A stretch of 64,000 bases of DNA from Cytobacillus oceanisediminis (GTDB lineage Bacteria > Bacillota > Bacilli > Bacillales > Cytobacillaceae): assembly GCF_022811925.1 (NCBI RefSeq), contig NZ_CP065511.1:2473501-2537500 (forward strand), read 5' to 3'. Made by a program: the position numbers and the translations under genes. The notes under the pieces are model-generated. The model made no database searches. It was given only the letters and a program-made list of their open reading frames with translations, and was not told where the DNA came from. Below are positions 26,606-35,166 of this stretch, in pieces (the stretch's first letter is position 1; each line of letters opens with the position of its first letter).

Positions 26606-27419
26606 GCCAGTTAGTAAAATGCCAATTGACGCTAAGGTTAAGCCGGCACTGACATCGTTATTATATCAGCTTGCTGACGATGACTTCATACTTGCCTACC
26701 GGGGTTCAGAGTGGCTTGGCCTGGCACCTCATATAGAGGAGGATGTCGCCTTTTCATCCATCAGCCAGGATACCATGGGCCATGCCGCCATGTTTTATCA
26801 GCTGCTGGAGGATCTTGGAGAAGGCAATGTAGATAATCTTGCACATGCAAGAGAAGCTTCTGAAAGGAGAAATGCTGTCCTTTTGGAGGTGGCCAATGGA
26901 CCAGGTCATTACTTGTCTTCAGCACAATATGACTGGGCATTCGCGGTAGTAAGAAATTATTTTTATATCCAATCGAAAAAAATCAGATTGGACTCTCTTA
27001 AAAATTCTTCTTATCGGCCTTTAGCCGAGGTGGCATTAAAGGTTAATATGGAGCTTTATTATCATCTCCTTCACTGGAAGACATGGTTTATACAGCTGAT
27101 GCAGGTTGGCGGGGAAGCCAGAACGAGGATGGAAGCGGCCATTGGGAAGGTTTTAGCTGATTTTGAAGGAGTCATAACATTGGGACCGCTGGCAAAAGAT
27201 ATGGAGGAAAATGGTCTCATTGAGAAGGAAGAAATATTAAAGCAGCGCTGGCTGCTTACAATGAAGCCTGTTTTTGAATCTATCAATCTTGCAGTCTCAG
27301 AAGCAGACATTTCAATGGAAAATGGAAATGGCCGCATTGGAGAGCATACTGCCGACCTTGAGGCAGCTTTAGCCACTTTGAGCGAGGTGTATAACATAAA
27401 TCCAGCTGCAAGCTGGTAA
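26598..27419 (+). CDS. paaC: Phenylacetyl-CoA epoxidase subunit PaaC
   Basis: PaaC is the ferritin-like partner of PaaA. The 273-residue sequence has LADDDFILAYRGSEWLG, the DTMGHAAMFYQLL helix and LYYHLLHWKTWFIQLM, characteristic of PaaC. The GTG at 26598 overlaps the end of paaB, with GGGAGGG about 10 bases upstream, so translation is coupled. Confidence 0.94.
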   Translation: MTEPVSKMPIDAKVKPALTSLLYQLADDDFILAYRGSEWLGLAPHIEEDVAFSSISQDTMGHAAMFYQLLEDLGEGNVDNLAHAREASERRNAVLLEVANGPGHYLSSAQYDWAFAVVRNYFYIQSKKIRLDSLKNSSYRPLAEVALKVNMELYYHLLHWKTWFIQLMQVGGEARTRMEAAIGKVLADFEGVITLGPLAKDMEENGLIEKEEILKQRWLLTMKPVFESINLAVSEADISMENGNGRIGEHTADLEAALATLSEVYNINPAASW

Positions 27420-27440
27420 GTTTTTTTAAGGGTGATGTAA

Positions 27441-27938
27441 ATGGAGCAGGATCAAATATTGATAAAAACCGCGTTAGAAGCGCTTCATAATGTTAAAGAC
27501 CCTGAAATAGATACCATTTCAATCGTTGATTTAGGAATGCTGGAGCAGATTGAGGTGGAGGGCAATTCAGTATTGGTTAAACTCCTGCCTACTTTTATGG
27601 GATGCCCTGCACTGGATATCATTCGAAAAAACGTTGAAACCGAGATAGGCAAGGCAGGGATTTTTGAAAAAATAGATGTCCAGTTTATCTATCATCCGCC
27701 CTGGACGTCTGACCGGGTAACAGAAACAGGAAGGATAAAGCTAAAGGAATTCGGGATTGCGCCGCCTCCAAAATTAATAAGTGAAACAGGCGAATGGCAT
27801 GTGGATTGTCCTTTTTGCGGGTCCGCATATACGACGATGGAAAACCTGTTTGGCCCTACAGCATGCCGCAGTATTTTATACTGCAAATCCTGCAGGAACC
27901 CATTTGAAGCTATGAAGCCTGTATCAACGATGATGTAG
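27441..27938 (+). CDS. paaD: Phenylacetate degradation protein PaaD
   Basis: PaaD belongs to the MIP18/DUF59 family and probably helps mature the Fe-S or di-iron cofactor of the epoxidase system. The 165-residue protein has the DPEIDTISIVDLGM segment, TFMGCPALDII and, at the C-terminus, a four-cysteine zinc-ribbon-like pair (CPFCGSAYT and CKSCRNPF). No paaE follows; a 215-base gap separates it from the EthD gene. Confidence 0.92.
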   Translation: MEQDQILIKTALEALHNVKDPEIDTISIVDLGMLEQIEVEGNSVLVKLLPTFMGCPALDIIRKNVETEIGKAGIFEKIDVQFIYHPPWTSDRVTETGRIKLKEFGIAPPPKLISETGEWHVDCPFCGSAYTTMENLFGPTACRSILYCKSCRNPFEAMKPVSTMM

Positions 27939-28013
27939 CTATTAGGACTTTCGAATTTGTTATGAACGCCTGTCAAATTGTGTCTAATGCTTGATAAAAA
28001 ATAAAACCTTCTA

Positions 28014-28030
28014 CATGATAAAAAATCATG
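28014..28030. promoter_or_regulatory. Small inverted repeat in the paaD-ethD gap
   Basis: CATGAT-AAAAA-ATCATG is a perfect 6-bp inverted repeat in an AT-rich region 124 bases before the EthD-family gene. It may be an operator for a second promoter inside the paa cluster; it lacks the T run of a terminator. Confidence 0.3.
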
Positions 28031-28153
28031 CTAGATAAACTGTTAATACTGCAAGATAAATTCATGGAGAGAAAACACAAATAACATATGAATTCAGCTC
28101 CAGGAATACTATTAAATGAATCAAATCCACTAAACCTGAAAGGAAGTTGACAA

Positions 28154-28462
28154 ATGGTAAAATTAATCGCTCTTTATAAGCACCCTGAAAATAAGGAGGC
28201 ATTTGATGACCATTATTTTAATACGCACGCGCCGCTTACAGCCAAAATTCCGGGCCTCCGCAAAATGGAAGTTACAAAAATTGTTGGCAGTCCTATGGGA
28301 GGCGAAGGGAAGTACTATTTGATGTGCGAAATGTATTATGATAGCCATGAAGCTTTGCAGGAGGCCATGAGAACAGATGAAGGCAAGGCATCAGGAAAAG
28401 ACGCCATGAAATTTGCAGGTGATATTATCACTCTTATGATTGGTGAGGAAGCAGATGAGTAA
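28154..28462 (+). CDS. EthD-family small protein in the paa cluster
   Basis: The 102-residue protein has the dimeric alpha/beta-barrel EthD fold signature: VKLIALYKHPENKEAFDDHYFNTHAPLTAKIPGLRKMEV, with the paired His residues. EthD homologues accompany oxygenase systems, and some related ferredoxin-like folds act as decarboxylases or dehydratases; no activity can be assigned. The paaF start overlaps its last bases, so it is co-translated with ring-degradation genes. Confidence 0.8.
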   Translation: MVKLIALYKHPENKEAFDDHYFNTHAPLTAKIPGLRKMEVTKIVGSPMGGEGKYYLMCEMYYDSHEALQEAMRTDEGKASGKDAMKFAGDIITLMIGEEADE

Positions 28463-29234
28463 AAGCTATGAAGCCATTGAAGTTTCACAGCACGGAAAGC
28501 TTGGTTTAATTGCCTTAAACCGGCCAAAAGTTTTAAATGCAATCAACCGCCCGATGGTATCAGAGATTCTTGAGGCAATGGAAGGGTTTGAGGCCGACAG
28601 CAGTATAAAGGCCATCGTATTAAGAGGCAATGGCAGAGCCTTTGCAGCCGGGGCAGATATTGGTGAAATGGCAAATGACCAGACAATAGATTTCGAGCTT
28701 CGCAATCAATTTAAAGATTGGGATCGCCTTGCCATGATCAAGAAACCGATTATCGGGGCGGTACAGGGTTTTGCCCTTGGCGGGGGCTTTGAGCTTGCCT
28801 TATGCTGTGATTTGCTTTATGCCGCTGATAACGCGGAATTTGGCTTTCCGGAGGTTAACCTGGGTGTAATGCCTGGTGCTGGCGGCACGCAGAGGCTAAC
28901 TAAGCTTGTCGGAAAAACGAAAGCAATGGAATGGCTTTTTACCGGCAAAAGAATAACGGCCAAAGAAGCGCTTCAACATGGCATCGTCAACCAGCTTATC
29001 GCAGAGGAGCTTCTATTGGAGGAAACGATGAAGGCGGCTGAACAAATTGCCAATCAGGCGCCAATCGCCATACGCCTCATAAAAGAAGCAGTCCTTAAAG
29101 CAGTTGATACTTCTTTAAATGAGGGAATGGAATTCGAACGGAAGAATTTTTATCTATTATTCTCGACAGAAGATCAAAAAGAAGGAATGAATGCCTTTAT
29201 TGAAAAACGAAAGCCTCAATTCAAAGGGAAGTAG
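28455..29234 (+). CDS. paaF: Enoyl-CoA hydratase PaaF
   Basis: PaaF hydrates 2,3-dehydroadipyl-CoA to 3-hydroxyadipyl-CoA in the beta-oxidation-like lower Paa pathway. The 259-residue protein has the crotonase oxyanion-hole segments AFAAGADIGEM and GGFELALCCDLLYA, and both catalytic glutamates are in place (FGFPEVNLGVMPGAGGTQRL). The ATG at 28455 overlaps the EthD stop and has GAGGAAG upstream. Confidence 0.93.
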   Translation: MSKSYEAIEVSQHGKLGLIALNRPKVLNAINRPMVSEILEAMEGFEADSSIKAIVLRGNGRAFAAGADIGEMANDQTIDFELRNQFKDWDRLAMIKKPIIGAVQGFALGGGFELALCCDLLYAADNAEFGFPEVNLGVMPGAGGTQRLTKLVGKTKAMEWLFTGKRITAKEALQHGIVNQLIAEELLLEETMKAAEQIANQAPIAIRLIKEAVLKAVDTSLNEGMEFERKNFYLLFSTEDQKEGMNAFIEKRKPQFKGK

Positions 29235-29252
29235 AGGAGGTGTACATAGCAA

Positions 29253-30026
29253 ATGTTTGAAACAGTGAAATATGAGGTCGCAAACGGTGTTGCTTGGATT
29301 TCATTAAACCGGCCGGAGAAACTGAATGCATTCACTGAACAGCTTAATAAAGAGGTTCAGCAGTCCATAAAACAGGCAAGCCGGGATAAAGACGTCCGAT
29401 GTCTTGTTATTACAGGTGAAGGACGCGCATTTTGCTCTGGCCAGGACCTTCAGGGTGTAAATGAGGATATGGATCATGGCGAGGTACTCCGCCGGTTCTA
29501 TAATCCAATGGTATTGGAGCTTCATAAATGTAAAAAGCCGGTTATCGCTGCGGTCAATGGGGTGGCAGCAGGTGCAGGCATGAGTCTCGCATTAGCATGC
29601 GATTTTAGGCTCCTATCTGATAAAGCCAGTTTTTTAGAAGCTTTTATCCATGTCGGGCTGGTGCCTGATGCCGGGAATCTCTACTTTCTGCCAAAGCTGA
29701 TCGGTCATGCGAAAGCCATGGAGCTTGCAGTGCTCGGTGAAAAGGTTAATGCACAGGAAGCCAAAGAGCTGGGCCTGGCTACAAAAGTAATTCCTATGGA
29801 GAAATGGCAAGATGAAATAACGGCTTTTGCAGAAAGGCTGGCCAGCATGCCGACAGCAGCCATTGCCATAATAAAGAAGAACCTGAAAGCGAGCTGGGAA
29901 TCCACTTTAGAAGAATGTTTGGAGAGAGATGCACAGGGTCAGCGGCTGGCAGGACTTACTCTTGACCATAAAGAGGGTGTAGCAGCATTTATGCAAAAGC
30001 GAAAGCCTGTGTTTCAAGGGAAATAG
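29253..30026 (+). CDS. paaG: Ring-1,2-epoxyphenylacetyl-CoA isomerase PaaG
   Basis: PaaG turns the epoxide made by PaaABC into the seven-membered oxepin-CoA. The 257-residue crotonase has AFCSGQDLQGVNED, VAAGAGMSLALACDF and the PaaG-type GLVPDAGNLYFLPKL with the catalytic Asp where PaaF has Gly/Glu. A GGAGG site lies upstream. A terminator-like hairpin follows, before paaH. Confidence 0.93.
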   Translation: MFETVKYEVANGVAWISLNRPEKLNAFTEQLNKEVQQSIKQASRDKDVRCLVITGEGRAFCSGQDLQGVNEDMDHGEVLRRFYNPMVLELHKCKKPVIAAVNGVAAGAGMSLALACDFRLLSDKASFLEAFIHVGLVPDAGNLYFLPKLIGHAKAMELAVLGEKVNAQEAKELGLATKVIPMEKWQDEITAFAERLASMPTAAIAIIKKNLKASWESTLEECLERDAQGQRLAGLTLDHKEGVAAFMQKRKPVFQGK

Positions 30027-30089
30027 ACCTTGCTGGATTAAAAGACTTAGAATCCTATTAAAATATTTGCCCGTTTTCTGTTCTTCTTG

Positions 30090-30122
30090 CGAGCATCTCG
30101 TTTCGGGTGCTCGTCTTTTTTT
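30090..30122 (+). terminator. Intrinsic terminator inside the paa cluster
   Basis: CGAGCATC and GGTGCTCG pair around eight bases and run into TCTTTTTTT between paaG and paaH, which lie on the same strand. It would lower or condition expression of paaH and the thiolase. Confidence 0.75.
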
Positions 30123-30144
30123 AAACTGAAAGGAGGATTACACC

Positions 30145-31011
30145 ATGAAAAATATAGTCGTGATTGGTTCAGGCGTAATGGGGCGGGGGATTGCGTATGT
30201 CAGTGCAGTCGGGGGATTTCACACCACCCTTGTAGATATCAGCCAAGAACAATTATTCCGTGCGGAAAAAGAGATTTATAGCATCTTTGAAAAAGGACTC
30301 GCCAGGAATAAAATAACAGCCGCTGATATGCAAGCAAGCAAAAACCGTCTTACCTATTCTGTAAGTCTTGCACAGCATGTAAGTGAAGCTGACCTTGTTA
30401 TTGAGGCAGTCCCTGAAGTGTTGGATATTAAGAAAAATATTTTCGAGGTGATTGATCAGCACGCACCTGAACACTGCTGTTTTGCTACAAACACTTCTAC
30501 CATGAGTCCAACCGAGATTGGATCATTTACAAAACGTCCGGACAAAGTGATTGCCATGCACTTCTTTAATCCCGTCCAAAAAATGCCGCTTGTTGAAATT
30601 ATTAAAGGGCTTGAAACAAGCGAAGTAACAGCACAGTTAATTAAACGGGCTGCCGAGCAAATGGGTAAAGAAACAGTAGTCATTAATGAGTTTCCAGGCT
30701 TCGTAACAAGCAGGATCAGTGCGCTCGTTGGAAATGAGGCATTTTATATGCTGCAGGAAGGTCTTGGCACACCTGAAGAAATTGATAAGGCAATTAAGCT
30801 TGGGCTGAATTATCCGATGGGGCCATTCGAACTTGGCGACCTTGTCGGTCTTGATACGCGCCTGAATAATTTAAAATACCTTCACAGCAAGCTGGGTGAA
30901 AAATACCGGCCGGCACCGCTCCTTGAACAATATGTTAAAGCTGGCAGGCTTGGACGCAAAACGGGCAGGGGTGTATATGATTACTCTGCCAGAGAGGAAA
31001 TTAAGCAATGA
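30145..31011 (+). CDS. paaH: 3-hydroxyadipyl-CoA dehydrogenase PaaH
   Basis: PaaH oxidises 3-hydroxyadipyl-CoA to 3-oxoadipyl-CoA with NAD+. The 288-residue protein has an N-terminal Rossmann motif (VIGSGVMGRGIAYVSA), the conserved catalytic AMHFFNPVQKMPLVEII block and the C-terminal domain GLNYPMGPFELGDLVGLD. AAAGGAGG precedes the ATG. Its stop overlaps the thiolase start in ATGA. Confidence 0.92.
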   Translation: MKNIVVIGSGVMGRGIAYVSAVGGFHTTLVDISQEQLFRAEKEIYSIFEKGLARNKITAADMQASKNRLTYSVSLAQHVSEADLVIEAVPEVLDIKKNIFEVIDQHAPEHCCFATNTSTMSPTEIGSFTKRPDKVIAMHFFNPVQKMPLVEIIKGLETSEVTAQLIKRAAEQMGKETVVINEFPGFVTSRISALVGNEAFYMLQEGLGTPEEIDKAIKLGLNYPMGPFELGDLVGLDTRLNNLKYLHSKLGEKYRPAPLLEQYVKAGRLGRKTGRGVYDYSAREEIKQ

Positions 31012-32204
31012 GAAAAGCAGTAATTGTGGATGCTGTCAGGACACCAATCGGAAGATATAAAGGTGCTTTAAAGGATATTCGTCCGGATGATTTGGGAGCC
31101 ATCGTCATTAGGGCTCTGCTGGATAGAAACCCGATCGTGAATCCAGCAGAAATTGAAGAGGTCATACTGGGAAATGCCAATCAGGCAGGAGAAGATAATC
31201 GCAATGTGGCCAGGATGGCAGCTTTGCTTGCCGGTTTGCCTGTCGAAGTGGCTGCTTCAACAGTTAACCGGCTTTGCGGGTCTGGTTTAGACGCTGTTAA
31301 TTATGCTGCACGGGCCATTATAGCCGGAGAAGGAGATATTTTTATTGCAGGCGGTACGGAAAGCATGACTCGTGCACCATTTGTCCTGGCAAAGCCAAGC
31401 AGCGAGTTTCCAAGAGGGAATATGGAGATGTATGACACGACCATCGGCTGGCGATTTACAAACAGCAGGCTTGAGAAAATGTACGGTGCTGAAAGCATGC
31501 CTAAGACCGCAGAAAATGTTGCAGAAAAGTATGGCATATCCCGTGAAGAGCAGGATCTGTTTGCTTTTGAAAGCCAGAAGAGAGCAAAATCAGCTATTGA
31601 AAAAGGCATATTCAAGGATGAAATCATTCCCGTTACATATATAGATAAAAATGGGAGTGAGGTGACGATTTCACTTGATGAGCATCCCCGTCCCGAAACA
31701 ACTTATGAAAAACTCTCAAGCTTAAAACCCATTTTTCAGGGCGGAACTGTAACTGCAGGCAATGCTTCAGGGGTTAACGACGGTGCGTCTGCATTGCTGC
31801 TGATGTCAGAGGAAAAAGCGAGTGAACTAGGATTAAAGCCCCTTGGAACTTATACTGTATCCGCAGCAGCAGGGCTTGAGCCTTCGATTATGGGGGCAGG
31901 TCCTGTTTATTCCACTCAGAAAGCTTTGAAGAGGGCTGGCCTTACCATGAATGATATAGACTTAACCGAATTAAATGAAGCTTTTGCTTCACAATCCCTT
32001 GCCTGCATAAAAGAACTTGGCTCCGATTCGGAGCGGGTAAATGTAAATGGCGGAGCAATTGCATTTGGCCATCCGCTTGGGGCGAGCGGTGCCCGTATTC
32101 TGACAACTTTATTGCATGAAATGAAGCGCAGGAATTCAAAATACGGCCTGGCAACAATGTGTGTGGGAGTTGGCCAGGGGATTTCTACAATCGTTGAGCG
32201 CTGA
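31008..32204 (+). CDS. paaJ: Thiolase, probable 3-oxoadipyl-CoA thiolase
   Basis: The thiolase splits 3-oxoadipyl-CoA into succinyl-CoA and acetyl-CoA, closing the Paa pathway. The 398-residue protein has the nucleophilic Cys in [13 protein letters not shown], the His in [17 protein letters not shown] and the second Cys in TMCVGVGQG. Related acetyl-CoA acetyltransferases have the same motifs; the assignment to PaaJ rests on the overlap with paaH. A terminator follows immediately. Confidence 0.88.
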   Translation: MRKAVIVDAVRTPIGRYKGALKDIRPDDLGAIVIRALLDRNPIVNPAEIEEVILGNANQAGEDNRNVARMAALLAGLPVEVAASTVNRLCGSGLDAVNYAARAIIAGEGDIFIAGGTESMTRAPFVLAKPSSEFPRGNMEMYDTTIGWRFTNSRLEKMYGAESMPKTAENVAEKYGISREEQDLFAFESQKRAKSAIEKGIFKDEIIPVTYIDKNGSEVTISLDEHPRPETTYEKLSSLKPIFQGGTVTAGNASGVNDGASALLLMSEEKASELGLKPLGTYTVSAAAGLEPSIMGAGPVYSTQKALKRAGLTMNDIDLTELNEAFASQSLACIKELGSDSERVNVNGGAIAFGHPLGASGARILTTLLHEMKRRNSKYGLATMCVGVGQGISTIVER

Positions 32205-32234
32205 CCATAGAGACTTTATACTCTATGGTTTTTA
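32204..32234 (+). terminator. Rho-independent terminator of the paa operon
   Basis: ACCATAGAG and CTCTATGGT form a 9-bp stem and run into TTTTT, directly after the thiolase stop and before paaX. Confidence 0.9.
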
Positions 32235-32393
32235 GGGTTTATAAAGACTTTATCGGTGATGCATAAAGGCAGAGGCAGGCAAATTATTTAGTATGCCGAA
32301 AAAGTATTGTTCAAAACTGCCTAATTTTAGTACAATTGTTTATAACGAATTTTTTCCGTTCAACCCACATGATGAAATGAGGATGAAAGCAAG

Positions 32394-33269
32394 TTGAATA
32401 CAAGGTCAATGATTTTCACACTTTATGGCGATTATATTTCACATTATGGAAGCAAAATTTGGATTGGAAGCCTTATAAAGCTTTTAAGCGAATTTGGTCA
32501 TAATGATCAGTCTGTCAGAGCAGCTATTTCCAGAATGAATAAGCAGGGATGGGTGAGCGCAGAAAAGATCGGCAATAAAAGCTATTATTCCTTAACGCCA
32601 AGAGGGCAGAAAAGGATTGAGGAAGCGGCTAAGCGCATCTTTAAATTAAAGCCTGAAGAGTGGGATGGCAGGTGGCGCATACTTATGTATACAATCCCGG
32701 AAGAAATCCGCAATGTGAGGGATGAATTGCGGAAGGAACTTGTTTGGAGCGGTTTTGGCTCGATGTCAAGCAGCTGCTGGATTTCAGCTAATAATCTTGA
32801 GAAACAAGTATTTGATTTGATCGAGAAATATGATATTGCCGACTATGTTGATTTCTTTATTGCCAGGTATGCAGGTCCGCATAAGAATATCGAAATTGTT
32901 GAAAAAAGCTGGAACCTGACAGAGATCAATGAAAGATACCAGGAGTTTATATCCGAATACAGCCAGAAATATATCATTGATAAAAATAAAATCCAGAAGG
33001 GGAATATGACTGATGCAGAATGTTTTGTGGAAAGAACAAAGCTTGTGCATGAATACCGGAAATTCCTCTTTGTGGATCCAGGGCTTCCGGAAGATCTCCT
33101 TCCAGATAAATGGCTGGGCAGTCATGCTGCTGCATTATTCAGTGAATATTATAAAGAACTGGCAGAACCGGCATCAAGATTTTTTGAAAGTGTTTTTAAA
33201 GAAGGAAATGAACTTAAGAACAGGGATGCTGATTATGACGCATTAAATCACCCTTATATGGTTGAGTGA
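32394..33269 (+). CDS. paaX: Phenylacetic acid degradation repressor PaaX
   Basis: PaaX represses paa genes and is released by phenylacetyl-CoA. The 291-residue protein has an N-terminal winged helix (LIKLLSEFGHNDQSVRAAISRMNKQGWV) and the central PaaX domain with WDGRWRILMYTIPEEIRN. The TTG start has only a distant GAGG; the next start would be the ATG at 32409. It is transcribed from its own region after a strong terminator, typical of a repressor gene beside its targets. Confidence 0.88.
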   Translation: MNTRSMIFTLYGDYISHYGSKIWIGSLIKLLSEFGHNDQSVRAAISRMNKQGWVSAEKIGNKSYYSLTPRGQKRIEEAAKRIFKLKPEEWDGRWRILMYTIPEEIRNVRDELRKELVWSGFGSMSSSCWISANNLEKQVFDLIEKYDIADYVDFFIARYAGPHKNIEIVEKSWNLTEINERYQEFISEYSQKYIIDKNKIQKGNMTDAECFVERTKLVHEYRKFLFVDPGLPEDLLPDKWLGSHAAALFSEYYKELAEPASRFFESVFKEGNELKNRDADYDALNHPYMVE

Positions 33270-33273
33270 GAAA

Positions 33274-33306
33274 GAGCCATCTTGCTGCAGACAAGCAGGA
33301 TGGCTC
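33274..33306 (+). terminator. Rho-independent terminator of paaX
   Basis: GAGCCATCTTGCT and AGCAGGATGGCTC form a 13-bp stem with one wobble pair. Confidence 0.8.
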
Positions 33307-33387
33307 AATTATTTTCGCAAATAAAGGAATCGAATCTATTTCCATCAGTAAATATTAAAGCTTTCCACGCAGTATCATTATAAAAAT

Positions 33388-33915
33388 CTAACGTAAAAGA
33401 TCTATCGGCACCTCAAACGTTTTCCATAAAAATATAATCCAAATGAACCCGATTCCCACTGCTGCTAACGGCCGATTATGATGAATCCTAAGAATAATAA
33501 ACATGAAAACATTAAAAAAGAACGACCATTGAATTGACCAGCCATTTGAATGCTCAATGAGGTTCAAATAGTAAAGATTGATAAATTCAATTGAGGTATA
33601 TAGAAACACCCATAGCAAAATCCATCCAGCCTGCTTGAGGAGTCCAGCCGGATAACGGCCGATGAAAATTAGAATAGTTACCGGATACACGATTGCCATA
33701 ATCATGAGATTAATGACCGGGTGTCCAATAAGGATATTTTCTGCAAATATGGTCTCTTTATATTGCCACATTGGGTAATTGCGAAAAAGAAAATTTTTTA
33801 ACAAATCACCTCCAATAAAAAAAAGTATAGTTGGGTAGTATACACGCCAGTTTCTCCAATCCCCCCATTTCAGTCCCGCCAATAAAAAGAAAAAATTATA
33901 AAATAAGTGCATCAT
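33388..33915 (-). CDS. CBO0543-like membrane protein
   Basis: The 175-residue protein has about five hydrophobic segments with aromatic-rich loops (WGDWRNWRVYYPTILFF, FRNYPMWQYKETIF) resembling the CBO0543 family of Bacillus and Clostridium membrane proteins. The function of that family is not established. It lies between paaX and two plus-strand membrane genes of similar style, outside any recognisable operon. Confidence 0.65.
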   Translation of the reverse strand: MMHLFYNFFFLLAGLKWGDWRNWRVYYPTILFFIGGDLLKNFLFRNYPMWQYKETIFAENILIGHPVINLMIMAIVYPVTILIFIGRYPAGLLKQAGWILLWVFLYTSIEFINLYYLNLIEHSNGWSIQWSFFFNVFMFIILRIHHNRPLAAVGIGFIWIIFLWKTFEVPIDLLR

Positions 33916-34055
33916 ATCCCTCTTTCAATACGAATCCCAAAAATAAAACATCGCATTAATGAATAAATATATCTTTCCTAAACAATATTACTTTTATGAT
34001 TCATTTCTTCATTAGAGTTTATTAATCCGAAAATCCATCCAAATAAGGTGATTTT

Positions 34056-34538
34056 ATGGTTCTGCCTGCAGCACTTGTAATTGCATTTTATACACTAAGT
34101 TTCTTTTTCTTTATAGAAAAAAAGCTTTCCTTTATGCAAAACTCTCTGGTTCTTATGCTAATTTCAATTGCAGCCCGAAATTACACAACCATACTTGCCC
34201 TTCAATTAAAGTGGATTCATATAACAGAAGACTCTATTTTATTTATTGTCTTTTTGATTCATCGTGAAATTATTGGTCCCTTTCTAGTTCTAATGTTTAT
34301 TAATATTTATTGGAAAACTCAATCTGGCGTTAAAAGGATAAATGTCTTCGCCATATTCTTAATCTGTCTTCTTGGAATGGATCTTTTCAGCTTAACGTCC
34401 GGAGTAATTACATTTTTAGACTGGAATTTAATTAAAGCAGGCATAGGAAATTCGGCCTTTTTGATTGCCGGGCTCGGATTGTCCAGGTGGATAATGTATC
34501 TAAAGCAGGAGCCTACTAATTATGGAAAAGGTATATGA
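34056..34538 (+). CDS. Hypothetical membrane protein
   Basis: The 160-residue protein is nearly all membrane segments (about five) with a short hydrophilic C-terminus. AAGGTGA precedes the ATG. Its end overlaps the next membrane gene by 17 bases, so the two are translationally coupled and may form a complex. No family recognised; related by style to spore-germination or CBO0543-like proteins, without motif support. Confidence 0.55.
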   Translation: MVLPAALVIAFYTLSFFFFIEKKLSFMQNSLVLMLISIAARNYTTILALQLKWIHITEDSILFIVFLIHREIIGPFLVLMFINIYWKTQSGVKRINVFAIFLICLLGMDLFSLTSGVITFLDWNLIKAGIGNSAFLIAGLGLSRWIMYLKQEPTNYGKGI

Positions 34539-35022
34539 AAGAGCTTTTGACGCAAATGAATGGTTTGTATTAGCAAATTTACTGGTATCGCTAATTGTTA
34601 TATGGAAACTGCCCAAAAAATTATCTGGCTTGGAAACGGCAGTTCATATCACCATCGGCGTATTTATCGGAATGTTCTTCGATCATACCATTAGTATCAG
34701 GCCGTGGGATTTATATGATGTAAATGATACATCGAATTATCAAATCATTGATCTTTTGAGCTATATTATGTACGGGCCATACAGTTATTTTTTTGTTTAT
34801 TTATATGTGAAACTAAATCTAAAGGGATATAAGAATATCCTGTATGTCACCCTCTGGTCTATTCTTGCTGTACTGATTGAATGGTTCTCTGTTAAGCTGG
34901 GCATATTTCATTATGAAAAAGGCTATCAGATGGCCTGGTCTTTTCCTATTTATGCATTTGTTCAAACCCTGCAAATCATGTTCTATAAAATCTCACTAAA
35001 AATGGAAAAGCGCACTGAATAG
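34522..35022 (+). CDS. Hypothetical membrane protein, CBO0543-like
   Basis: The 166-residue protein has about five hydrophobic segments with the loop DHTISIRPWDLYDVNDTSNY and a C-terminal pattern (IEWFSVKLGIFHYEKGYQMAWS) resembling the CBO0543-like proteins, such as the one at 33388. It overlaps the preceding membrane gene. The function is unknown. Confidence 0.55.
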   Translation: MEKVYERAFDANEWFVLANLLVSLIVIWKLPKKLSGLETAVHITIGVFIGMFFDHTISIRPWDLYDVNDTSNYQIIDLLSYIMYGPYSYFFVYLYVKLNLKGYKNILYVTLWSILAVLIEWFSVKLGIFHYEKGYQMAWSFPIYAFVQTLQIMFYKISLKMEKRTE

Positions 35023-35166
35023 AGGTCTGCTGCAAAACCGCGATATGCATGTAACGGTCATTTTAACCTGATGCATAGACTGCACCTTCATTGTTAAGTA
35101 TATGTGTTCCTAATTGTCAAACTATTAAAATTAGTATAACATTATTTTAACGAAGGAGGAATTTTA

